Positions 34,746 to 45,021 of a stretch of 64,000 nucleotides of DNA are shown piece by piece. Position 1 is the stretch's first letter. Every line of letters begins with the position of its first letter. The stretch is from Medicago truncatula. Taxonomy: Eukaryota; Streptophyta; Magnoliopsida; Fabales; Fabaceae. A model generated the notes under the pieces. The model was not told where the DNA came from and searched no databases. It worked only from the letters and a program-made list of their open reading frames with translations. The position numbers and the translations under genes were made by a program. The stretch lies in assembly GCF_003473485.1 (NCBI RefSeq), contig NC_053045.1:59934494-59998493 (forward strand). The letters are read 5' to 3'.

Positions 34746-37700
34746 TCAAAAATCATAATCTATATCTGTTACATTCTGGGACATGGAATGTTTAACCAGT
34801 TGTCCTTGCTCATTGTACCGATCAAGGTTCTCGCATGGAGATGGGAAAATGGTCCCTATTACACGGCCATGTACAAATGCACACTGAAAGATGTGCTTCT
34901 TCTTGTAGGTTAACCCAACTGACATGTCACGAAAAGTTACATTTCTCACAGGAATCTCTTCACTACCGTGAATACGTACCGGCACACGAACTCCATGGCC
35001 ATAGACATTGGTGAAGCTAATGTCTCTTATAACTGGAAGTGCCGTAGGGTCATAGCCATCATCAGGGTGTTCATTGTAATCTGTCTTCATCACAATTCCA
35101 ACACGGACATTCTCAAACGTTATATTCCGATAAGTTATTTGCCGCACATACCCGCCTCGTCCAGGTGCAGTTTTTATCCTCACACCCCGCCTAGAATCCC
35201 ACACAAGAAGATTCTCCACCGTGACATTGGATATCCCACCAGACATCTCACTGCCTATTGAGATACCGGCACTGTTTCATTTCATAAAATCATCAACATA
35301 TTAAAATCACAATATATGATAAGGTAAGCACTAGCCAACAAAGATCAACATTTCATAAAAAAGTATGCCGAAAGGCAAGGGCCATGCACAAAGGTAAGAG
35401 TTAGTTGAGCTAGGGATTCACCTGACCATAGAGCGAACAACGAGGTTTCGGATCATTATATTCATGGAAGGCCTTCCATAAGCAATTCCATACTGATCCC
35501 AACCACTCTTTATTGCTATTGCATCATCTCCCACACTTATGTAACAATCCTCTATCAACATATCCTCGCAAGAGTCTGTGCAAGCCATAGAAATTTGAAA
35601 TTATTAACATTCTTCACCCAACAACAAAACTAGTATAGATGAACATTCCAAGTAAAGAATAACAAAATCCAGATAAAGAATAACAGAAAGGTTGAATTGA
35701 CTACATCTTGTTTTCATAAAACAGACGAATACATTCGCATATATTATAGAAAACAGCTGTGTAAATTCCAAAATTAATCATCCAGAGACCTGAAAACACA
35801 CCCCGAAAATATTGACACCGTAACAACCCTGCTCCCTCCAAACAAATAGAAGAAAAAAAGATCACCTGATCAATTCCTGCCTTATTATTAAAAATAAAAA
35901 TAATAAGGCAGGAAGAGCTGATCAGAAGTAGTTCATAATTACAATATGAAATAGTTTTGTACTTGGTAGAATAGAAGATACTTGCCAGGATCTATGCCGT
36001 CAGTGTTTGGAGCTTCAAATACAGGAGCCAAAATTGTAACACCTTTTATTGTAAGGTTTTTACAGTCATATGGATGGAGCGTCCAAAAAGGAGAGTCACG
36101 TAGAGTAATATCAGTGATTACAATGTCACTAGACCACATGATCTGAAGAAGTGGCCCCCTTGTATAGTTGAGACGCTTCTGGCGAAATTTTTTCCACCAT
36201 GCCTGTCCTTGTCCATTTATGGTGCCATTATGCCCTGTCAATCATGGCAATAGATGAAACGAGAGAAATTTTGAAATTAAGCTGAAGCATTACATAAAAA
36301 CAGATGGAAAGCAAAGGTTAAAAAGACAGAGATAGAAGTGGAACAGTCATGTTCTAGTCTATCTTGGTTACAATTTCCTTCTAATCAGTGCACTGCTTCT
36401 AATCTATCTAGGGTATCCTGGATATCCATGGATTTATCCTTAATAGTGCATTAAGCTGCCCTTAAGAGTGATTTCTTAATCAATCAGTATAAGATTAATG
36501 AGGATTCGGTTAAATCATGAAAGATTTATGTTATCCTAAGCCTTTTTCCATTAATAAGGTTTATGACTTATGAGGGTAGCATACACTCACCAAACTAAGA
36601 TTAATCAAGGGAGTACTAGTAAACTATGTTGGATTCAGACCAATACAAAACTTCCAAAATTGAACAAATATAAGTCAACCAGGAAAAGTTCAGATTTCTG
36701 TTCGCCATCAGCTTAAGCATTAGAAATTTGGCATTTCAACTATACAGATAAGATACAATATTATTTTCTTCTTAGACTAAAATGAAGAGATCAAGAAAAT
36801 ATGTTGATGTTTCTTCTTTATCTTAAAAATACACCAAATAGATTGTATTGCAAAATAAATACTTGAATGAGATCAGTGATCACAATGACATTTAAATTCA
36901 ATATTAACTGAAGACCTTTATTATGAACGATGAAGACTTCTGAACCCTTTAACTAATTCGAAGCAAGAGGAAAATTCCTTACCTGTTATCACAACATCTT
37001 TAAGATTCTGACCATGAATCAAACTGCCATATCGAGGCCCAGGACGCTCCCTTCCATACCCATACGAAGGCAATGGAGGCATTAGTGGCCAATACTTCTC
37101 ATCCTGTTAGCCGTCACCAAAGACGACAAATACAATATGTAAATAAAATGTTTAGTTACACGAGAGTGAGAAAGATATGCATTGTAAGAAATAGATTTAC
37201 CAAAGAGAAACATAGAATTACAGATAAAAGTGACTATACACCAAAGAGATCAACAATGAGTCAGTGGAATACATTATAGTGGTAACTAACTTAAGTCATA
37301 GATGTTATAACATTGCTTCTTCAAAACAAAAAAAAGGTCATAGATGTTAACACAACACGTCGTAACACAAATAATAGCAAATTTTGAACGTTCAAAGACG
37401 TTTCATTAGTTGCTAGCGGCTACAGTCAGTTTGCCCTGTCTTACTTTTTTAAATTAGCAATCGGCAACTAGTCAAGCATAGAGCGCTAGAGCTACTTCTG
37501 TTTAACATGCAGAACAACAACAACAACAATCCACAAAGAAAACTGTTAAAGCCATTTAAATATGATAATTTATTCCATACAGCAAACATATGTAAGACAA
37601 TGACAGGACATTGGACATACATAACTAAAACATATGCTTTTGTCCGTGCGTCTTAGAAACAATAATCAACTATTCTAAATCGTTAACTACTCATCAAATA

Positions 37701-38830
37701 TCCGCCTGTATGAGACAGTTTAAAGCTTATCATAATGCATTTAATCATTATAAACAAAGAATACACATTCCTGAGTTTTACGGCAATCTTGTAGATCAAT
37801 AATCCCGTGTACCCTTCAGAAATTTCATCTTCATATACAACAACAACAGCAACAACCAAGCTTCATCCCACTAAGCGGGGTCAGCTATATGGATCAAACA
37901 CCGCCATAATGTTGTATCATATATCATATCCCTATCCAACTCTTGAATTTCTAAATCCTTCTTAATAGTTTCTCTTATAGATCTTCATCCGCCACGAGTG
38001 ATTTGACCAATCTCCATGGGATCAACGCTGCTTACTACATAATATACAAGTCTTCTCTCTACATACCAAAACCACACCTGAGCCGAGTTTCTTCCATCTA
38101 TTTTACGATAGGTGCTGCCCCAATTCTCTCTCTAATATTGTCGTTTCATATTCTATCTTGTCTAGTCTTACCACACATCCAACACAACATCTTTATCTTC
38201 ACTACTCTTACAATTTTAAGAATTTCAACTAAGACCATCCACAACAAAGCACCCTAAATTGAGTGCTTAAATGGGTCCTCTGTGTATAAAACCACAACAA
38301 TTATGATTTTCCTAATTTAAAATCAAAAATAAATAAAACAAGTGAAACAAAACAAAAACAAAAACAAAAGAGTGAAGAGGAAATGAGAGAAAACTAACAT
38401 CAATGGCGAGAATAACAGCATCTTGAGCTAGAAAGAGAGTGATATGACTGGTAAGATTAAAAGGTGCAGTAAGCCAACGACCAGGAGGAACATTCAACTG
38501 GGCCCCACCTTTCTTCCCGAATTTAGATATAGCAGAAACAGCTCTCTCAAATGCTTCAGTATTAAGAGTAACCCCATCACCAACACCTCCAAAATCCGTC
38601 AAATTAAAAACCACCGGTCTCATATTTGGAATCGGCCGGACCGGAACCCGACCGAAAACCATAAACCCACCAACAACCATATTTCTCTGCCATATAAAAA
38701 CCGATAAAAATGCTGCGATCCATAAGACCATGAAGAGGGTCTTGTGTGAGGTTATGAATGCTGGAACGCAGCGTTTAAAGTCGAGTCTTTGGTGATGGAA
38801 CCGACCTAATGTTGAGGTTTCCACCATCAT
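34746..38830 (-). CDS. GH28 polygalacturonase-like protein, membrane-anchored
   Basis: Pectin-active glycoside hydrolase family 28 (right-handed beta-helix), likely in the secretory pathway or cell wall. Five exons: 38830-38399, 37103-36983, 36234-35986, 35575-35422, 35271-34746; 493 residues. An N-terminal basic stretch is followed by a membrane segment at about 31-48 (TLFMVLWIAAFLSVFIW), a signal anchor as in this clade. GH28 catalytic motifs: NTDGID (261-266), GDDAIAIKSG (283-292), GISIGSEMSGG (about 321-331) and RIKT. The usual GHG before ISIGS is SAG here, as in the 'probable polygalacturonase' clade. Intron 3 needs a GC donor (CCTG|GCAAGT). Intron 1 carries an RTE fragment. Confidence 0.95.
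37835..38215 (-). mobile_element. RTE-type LINE 3' fragment in polygalacturonase intron 1
   Basis: Complement reads as the C-terminal end of plant RTE reverse transcriptase (VRLDKIEYE...RE, then a W-K-K-L-like stretch), finishing in the Au/RTE tail 'ccgctta...gtgggat' and (GTT)n. On the plus strand this appears as (ACA)n, then 'catcccactaagcggggtca'. 5'-truncated and mutated, as usual for LINE copies. Confidence 0.6.
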
Positions 38831-41222
38831 GAGGTAAAGTAATGGTGAAAGTGGTTGTTTAGCGAAAGGAAAGAAATGGAGTTGGATTTAGCAGGTTATG
38901 GTGGTTGGTGAGAGTGAGTGGTTACGTAAGAATGAAGCGAAGATCTGTGTTGAAGAAGTGAATTGAAAGGGAAGAAGTGTGGAACGGAACTGGAAGTTGA
39001 TTCTTATGACAATGATGGAGCAACCGTGGTGGTGGTGGTGGATCCAAATATTTTTCAATTTTACAACAACTATGTCTAATTAATTCAGCTATTTTATCTT
39101 CAATTAGCATTAAATAATTTATAAAGCTATCATCAAAGAAAAATATTATAAAGAAAAAAGTAATAATTTTTTTATTATTAATCTTCGTCGAAAAACATGT
39201 AGGGCACACAAAAATGTGATTTACAAATTGAATTCTTCTCTATACGTATGGGGCAAGAATCAAACTCTTAATCACATGTTTAAAGAGCTCAAGTCTCTTA
39301 CCACTTGAATTAATCTATTGTTGGTAATAATTATTTATTTTAATTTCAAACTCTTGATAATATTATGTATTATACATTTTTTTTGAAAGAATGTATATAT
39401 TATTGTACTTCATTGTGTTATTATAACAATGGTGAATATTCTTTAAAAAAAAAATAATGATGAATATATTAATAATTAAAATATTTAATTTATAGATTTT
39501 TTTTGAGGGGAAAAAATGAAGAAAAAAAAACTTTCTATCTGTTTATAATTTCTTCTTATGTTCTTTCAAAAAAAAAAAAAAAAAAACTGTTTATGTGAAA
39601 TAACATGGTATAACATTTTAAAAAAAAGAAGTATAAGTGTGTATAACACTTATAATGAGATAATTTCCTCTTTCGGTAAAAAAAAAAAGATTATTTTCTC
39701 TTTCGGTAAAAAAAATTGTTTTTCTCTTTTTGTAATTTTTTTCTTATTTTTCTAGTCATTTCATTTGTAGTTTTCCTCAAACAAGGAAAATTACGCAAAT
39801 GTTATAGTCGAATAAATGTTAGCGAGTTTTGAAGACATCAGACTAAATCAAATACACAGTAAAACTAAACAATGACACACTAAATCTGTACTCCCTGTTT
39901 ATAGCATTACAAACTAAACAAATTGAGATATGAGCAAGGAAGAAGCATGTTTTGTTGAATGTTACACATTGGACCTTGTTAACAAATCAAGTTGTGGAGT
40001 GATAAGCAGTCAGTCGTACGTGGGGCGTGTCACGCACACCCTCAGCTAGGGAAAACCAACGCATTACCCACACAACTAGAGTAACAAGGATAAACACCGT
40101 AGGGCATATTTTTTAACACCGAGTCAAAATTGGTTTTGAGGGCTAAAACTGTTAAAGATTCGATATATAAGGGGCTGTTTTGTATTTTAATTAGTTATGG
40201 GGCTAAAATCTTAACTTTTGAAAAGATAGGGGGCCAAAAGTGCAATTAAGTTTTTTTTTTTAAAGACAATTTTTTTATATCAACAAAATGTGAATAATGT
40301 AGTTGTCCACATTTTAAAAAAGTAACGCACCAACTAATCCAACATATTGACTGTAACTACTAAGGGACTAAACCACTTCACCTACATACAATCGATTGAT
40401 ATAACGTGTATCAATTATCAACTATATAGAAATTAATTATTTGGCCCATCAAAATAAAAAAAAATCAAGCTTAGCCACTGACACTCATAATAATCTTGGT
40501 TTCAATAGGGATTGTTTTGGTGGTAGAAGGAACAACACAATTGCTAATGTAGTCTTTTGCACACATAATTTTTGTTGTCACCAAGATTATTGTCCTCTTT
40601 CCTTGACCTCTCAAGATTATTATCCTCTCTATGTAATAATTTTTGATAAAAAGAAGCTATGGATAAATGAAGGCAACATTAAGTAATTATTTTGACAATA
40701 ATGGATTTTTTTTATCAGGTTATTTTCATCTTTTGGTTATAATCCTACTAATTTTGTTTTGGTGCATATTATCCTACAATTTATTATTTTCATAAGTTAA
40801 TTTTTTGGAACAGTTATAGATTATCCATGCATTGATGGTAAAGATAAAATGGAACCCCTGAAATGAAGGTAGCCGGTCAACGAATAGAAGATGTTAAAAA
40901 TAGCAAAAAAATCTGAATGAATTGAATCCAATTGTAAATTTAACTATAATTAGAATTAAAATCCAATATTGGTAATTCTAAAAGTTGAAGCCTCCATCAC
41001 CAATCTGTTCTCACACACGATGACAACTTTCATGTTTCCGTTTGTGGCTACCCAATTCCAAGAAAACAAAAAAAATACAAATATTATTATCCAAAACAAA
41101 ATTAAAAAAACAGAGAGACTTAGTAGAAGAAGAAAAAGAGGAACAAAAACAAACCTCTATCTCTCCGAACAGCGGTCCATTTCTACAAACAACCGGAGGA
41201 CGTTTCAGATTCCCGGTTGCCA
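38831..41222. other. Divergent upstream region between polygalacturonase and LRR-RLK
   Basis: Head-to-head spacer of about 2.4 kb with homopolymer runs. 40110-40255 resembles one half of a GGTTTTGAGGGCTAAAA-type repeat. No gene recognised; 41100-41222 is probably the LRR-RLK 5' leader (purine-rich, then CTCTCTCC). Confidence 0.45.
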
Positions 41223-43226
41223 ATGGCCGCTGTTCGTTTTATTCTCATTTTCTTTCTTCTCATCTCTCTCCCTTTTCATTCCTCTTCCATTTCTGAAGCT
41301 GAAGCTCTTCTCAAACTCAAACAATCCTTCACAAACACGCAATCTCTTGCATCATGGCTTCCTAATCAAAATCCATGTTCTTCAAGATGGGTTGGTGTCA
41401 TTTGTTTCGACAATGTCATCTCAAGTCTTCATCTTACCGATTTAGGCCTCTCTGGAAAAATTGACATTGATTCTCTTTTACAAATTCCAACGTTAAGAAC
41501 CATTAGTTTTGTTAACAACTCTTTCTCTGGTGCAATTCCTGAATTCAACAAACTTGGTGCTCTTAAAGCTCTTTATTTATCATTAAACCAATTCTCAGGA
41601 CCTATTCCTCCAGATTTTTTTTCTCATTTAGGTTCTCTCAAGAAAGTATGGCTCAACAATAATAAATTCTCAGGAAATATACCAGACTCATTAACAAATC
41701 TTCGTTTCCTCGGTGAGTTACATCTCGATAACAATGAGTTCTCTGGTCCTATTCCAGAATTCAAACAAGATATTAAATCTTTAGACATGTCTAACAACAA
41801 GTTACAAGGTGCAATACCTGGTCCCTTGTCCAAGTATGAGGCAAAATCTTTTGCAGGAAATGAAGAGCTTTGTGGGAAGCCACTTGACAAAGCATGCGAT
41901 CCTTCTTCGGATTTAACGTCACCACCTAGCGATGGATCCGGACAAGATAGTGGTGGTGGTGGTGGTGGTACTGGTTGGGCTTTAAAGTTTATTGGAATTC
42001 TTTTGGTTGCTGCCTTATTTGTTGTGTTTGTCACGTTTATTAAATCGAAACGTAGAAAGGACGATGATTTCAGTGTTATGAGTAGAGAAAACAATGAAGA
42101 TATCATTCCAGTTCATGTTCCTATCTCAAAACATAGCTCATCAAAACATAGCAGAGCATCAGAAAGTAGTGGAAAGAAGGATTCTAGGAGAGGTTCTTCG
42201 AAGAGTGGTGGAATGGGTGATCTTGTAATGGTGAATGATGAAAAAGGTGTGTTTGGTCTACCTGATTTGATGAAAGCTGCTGCTGAGGTTTTGGGAAATG
42301 GTGGATTAGGTTCTGCTTATAAAGCAGCCATGACTAATGGTTTATCTGTGGTTGTGAAGAGGATGAGGGAGATGAATAAAGTAAGCAGAGATATATTTGA
42401 TGCCGAGATGAGACGGTTTGGGAGGCTTAGAAACCGTAATATTTTGGCTCCTTTGGCTTACCATTACCGCAGGGAGGAGAAGTTATTTGTTACTGAATAC
42501 ATGCCTAAAGGAAGCTTGTTATATGTCTTGCATGGTAACGCTGTCACATTTTATTTCTTTTCCTTTAATGAGCTTGTTCTATCTCAAATTTGGTGCATTC
42601 ATGTGTTATTTTATAGTCATTTATACACATTCATGTGTAATGTTTGTTGTACAGGTGATAGAGGAACAAGTCATGCTGAACTAAATTGGCCAACACGTTT
42701 AAAGATAGTGAAAGGAATTGCACGTGGATTGACATTTCTTTATACTGAATTTGAATCCGAAGACCTGCCACATGGAAACCTCAAATCAAGCAATATACTT
42801 CTAGCCGATAATTATGAGCCACTCTTAAGTGACTTTGCATTTCATCCATTAATCAACTCAAGTCATGCAACACAAACAATGTTTGCATACAAAACTCCTG
42901 ATTACGTTCTTTACCAACATGTTTCACAGAAAACCGATGTTTATTGTCTCGGAATCATCATTCTTGAAATCATTACAGGAAAATTCCCTTCTCAATATCA
43001 CAGTAATGGTAAAGGTGGTACTGATGTTGTTCAATGGGTGTTCACAGCAATTTCTGAGAGAAGAGAAGCTGAATTGATTGATCCAGAGTTAACAGCAAAC
43101 AATCAAGATTCAATTAATCATATGTTGCAACTTCTTCAAATTGGGGCTGCTTGCACAGAAAGTAACCCTGAACAACGACTTAACATGAAGGAAGCAATTA
43201 GGAGGATAGAGGAATTACAAGTTTAA
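41223..43226 (+). CDS. LRR receptor-like pseudokinase, pollen-receptor-kinase type
   Basis: Plasma-membrane receptor of the LRR-III/PRK family; relatives act in pollen-tube signalling with ROP-GEFs. Exons 41223-42534 and 42655-43226; the 120-nt intron is in frame and open, so it can be mistaken for coding. 627 residues. Start is the ATG at 41223, giving signal peptide MAAVRFILIFFLLISLPFHS. Then an LRRNT domain (EAEALLKLKQSF...SW...NPC), about five LRRs to residue about 190, a Gly/Asp-rich linker, a TM at about 251-272 and a juxtamembrane basic region. The kinase fold starts at about 341 with a Gly loop (LGNGGLGSAYKA) and VVVKRM. HRD is replaced by HGN (HGNLKSSN) and DFG by DFA (SDFAF), so catalysis is doubtful, as in known PRKs. 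Confidence 0.94.
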   Translation: MAAVRFILIFFLLISLPFHSSSISEAEALLKLKQSFTNTQSLASWLPNQNPCSSRWVGVICFDNVISSLHLTDLGLSGKIDIDSLLQIPTLRTISFVNNSFSGAIPEFNKLGALKALYLSLNQFSGPIPPDFFSHLGSLKKVWLNNNKFSGNIPDSLTNLRFLGELHLDNNEFSGPIPEFKQDIKSLDMSNNKLQGAIPGPLSKYEAKSFAGNEELCGKPLDKACDPSSDLTSPPSDGSGQDSGGGGGGTGWALKFIGILLVAALFVVFVTFIKSKRRKDDDFSVMSRENNEDIIPVHVPISKHSSSKHSRASESSGKKDSRRGSSKSGGMGDLVMVNDEKGVFGLPDLMKAAAEVLGNGGLGSAYKAAMTNGLSVVVKRMREMNKVSRDIFDAEMRRFGRLRNRNILAPLAYHYRREEKLFVTEYMPKGSLLYVLHGNAVTFYFFSFNELVLSQIWCIHVLFYSHLYTFMCNVCCTGDRGTSHAELNWPTRLKIVKGIARGLTFLYTEFESEDLPHGNLKSSNILLADNYEPLLSDFAFHPLINSSHATQTMFAYKTPDYVLYQHVSQKTDVYCLGIIILEIITGKFPSQYHSNGKGGTDVVQWVFTAISERREAELIDPELTANNQDSINHMLQLLQIGAACTESNPEQRLNMKEAIRRIEELQV

Positions 43227-44155
43227 AGATGAATATGATCAATTTTTATGTCAATGTCAATGTCAATATGCTAGCTTAGTATGTAACAGTTGCTTTTGTA
43301 GGTGAGAGTTGCAGTCCTAGGAAAGATTAATTAATTCAATTGATTCAGCATCTTGAACCAACAATGAAGTATTCATGAATGATCCTCTCAAAGCTTAGCG
43401 GTGAACAATGAGTTTTGCACAACACTACATATATTAAAGGGCATCTATAGAGGAAGAAAAAAAGGTCACTTACATAGGGAGAAAAATTGGATGCATGCAT
43501 GGCTTTATGGAACTGCTCGAACTTCTATAAACCAAAAACCAAAAGATGCTGAAGATTGGAGTGTTTTCCATGTTTTGGCTCCTTTTTTGAGTTGAAAAAT
43601 GTGAAAGTACAAGATCAATTGAATGGCGTGCCTCTTGTGCTGTTTATGGCCCTTGTAAATTAATGTGCAATTCATAATATAATGAACCCATTTTTGTGAC
43701 AAATACCTCAAAATTAATTGATGAAAAGTTTGAACCCATTTGATTTTTTATATATGTTTTTTCAATCTGTAAATTGTTTTTTTCTTTTTAAGTTAGCCAA
43801 TGCGATCTATTCTACAAAGAAATGCCTAATGCCATTCATGTGTTTTTTTGGCACCTCCTTTATTTTTGTTCTTTCATTTTGGTATTCTTGGATGATATAT
43901 AGTCAATTGGACCATGAGTAATTGAGTATGACTAACAGAAACATATTGCAGCCTCAGCACAACAGAGTATATTCTAAAGAGAGTTAATAACCATTTTTTT
44001 TCTCTCTTCACAAATTCAACATGACATAGCAATAACCACTTTTCAACATGAAAAATGATTTTCTATATCATGATATCATAAGTCAATTGCGTTGAAACTT
44101 TAATATTACATATTTTTCCACCTAGCACCAGTTTGCTTTTTGCGGTGACAATATG
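43227..44155. other. LRR-RLK 3' flank and spacer
   Basis: 43227-43700 is probably 3' UTR; the rest is AT-rich, no gene seen. Confidence 0.45.
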
Positions 44156-44328
44156 TGTTAGGAGAATTAGAACTTAATTGTGTTTAGTTTTTGTGGTTTT
44201 AGCTTAGTTTTACAAGATTACTTGACATGCAAGTAATCTAGTTTGTGCTTGTTTCTTTGAGACTTGGCTATAAATAAGCTCCCTTTGTACGTTGATTAGT
44301 TGAATGAAATCAATACTTTCACCTTACA
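44156..44328 (+). mobile_element. Solo LTR (Ty1/copia-like or TRIM)
   Basis: Fossil of 173 bp starting TGTTAGGAG and ending CACCTTACA, with exact 5-bp target duplications ATATG at 44151-44155 and 44329-44333. It contains a TATA-like CTATAAATAAGC about two-thirds along, as expected of an LTR promoter. No internal region remains, so a solo LTR left by recombination. Confidence 0.75.
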
Positions 44329-44604
44329 ATATGTTGGACACAAGATTGCATTAAAACTACAATTAGAAGCCTCTGCTTAAACGTGTTATTAGTATATTCA
44401 TGTAATTCTTTTCCGTTCTAGTCACCCAAACCAATAGTTAGCTTTATGGCTGCAACTTGCAATAGAGGATCTAAATTGCTCAAACTAATGGAGATAACTA
44501 ATGTAATAATTCTTTTTTTCTAAAGTTCACGTCAGTGTATTTCTTTCTAAACAAATTATTAATTAATTTTTTGGAAGGTGTAGGCTATTTTAAAGACATG
44601 TGAG

Positions 44605-44700
44605 CGTCCTCATAAGTTTACCTCAGTTGATTTGAACAATGCATAAAATATACAAGATCCGGAGATCAAACCTCGACCACTACCAAAAAAAAAAAAAACA
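44605..44700 (+). mobile_element. tRNA-derived SINE, short copy
   Basis: 'cctcagttgatttgaacaat' (A-box side) and 'ggagatcaaacctcgaccac' (B-box side) end in an A12 tail. The same order occurs at 49625-49720 ('gaacttaactcaattgacat', 'atttaaaccccaaccatcac', A-run), so the two are family members. Confidence 0.5.
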
Positions 44701-44900
44701 TGTGAGTAATTTATACATCAAACAAATAAACAATTATATAAGTGATCTTCATAAACTAACTTCTATTTTTACTTGTAAATTTATTCATGTAATTATTTTT
44801 TATCGATTAATAGATAAATTACCACCATGAATTAAACAATGGTCAAAGGTGGAGCCAAATCGGGTAGTTGACGAGAATTCATTCGTGGCAGATGGTTAAA

Positions 44901-44908
44901 CACGTGGC
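44901..44908. promoter_or_regulatory. ABRE/G-box CACGTGGC upstream of COQ9
   Basis: CACGTGGC lies about 120 bp before the COQ9 ATG, with a further ACGTGG at 44936-44941. Paired ACGT elements are typical bZIP sites; regulation here is inferred. Confidence 0.35.
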
Positions 44909-45021
44909 GCATCAATAAATCTATTACGTGGAACTCTAATTGTTATTTTCTTTCTTCCCAAAAAAAAAAAGTCTCACTTCTCAGAAGTTATCCCCAAGTC
45001 AGAAACAACGGCGGCGACGGA

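Noticed and set aside
40441-40686. 81-codon plus-strand frame upstream of the LRR-RLK
   Set aside because: No conserved motif, low-complexity codons and no start-context support.
41217-41222. Start of the LRR-RLK at 41217
   Set aside because: That codon is TTG; the ATG at 41223 gives a normal signal peptide.
41624-42106. 160-codon antisense frame in the LRR-RLK
   Set aside because: Mirror of a strong coding exon; no independent features.
42535-42654. Continuous coding through the in-frame gap of the LRR-RLK
   Set aside because: The segment begins GTAACG, ends TTGTACAG, is T-rich, and removing it restores the kinase sequence LHGDRGTSHAELNW.
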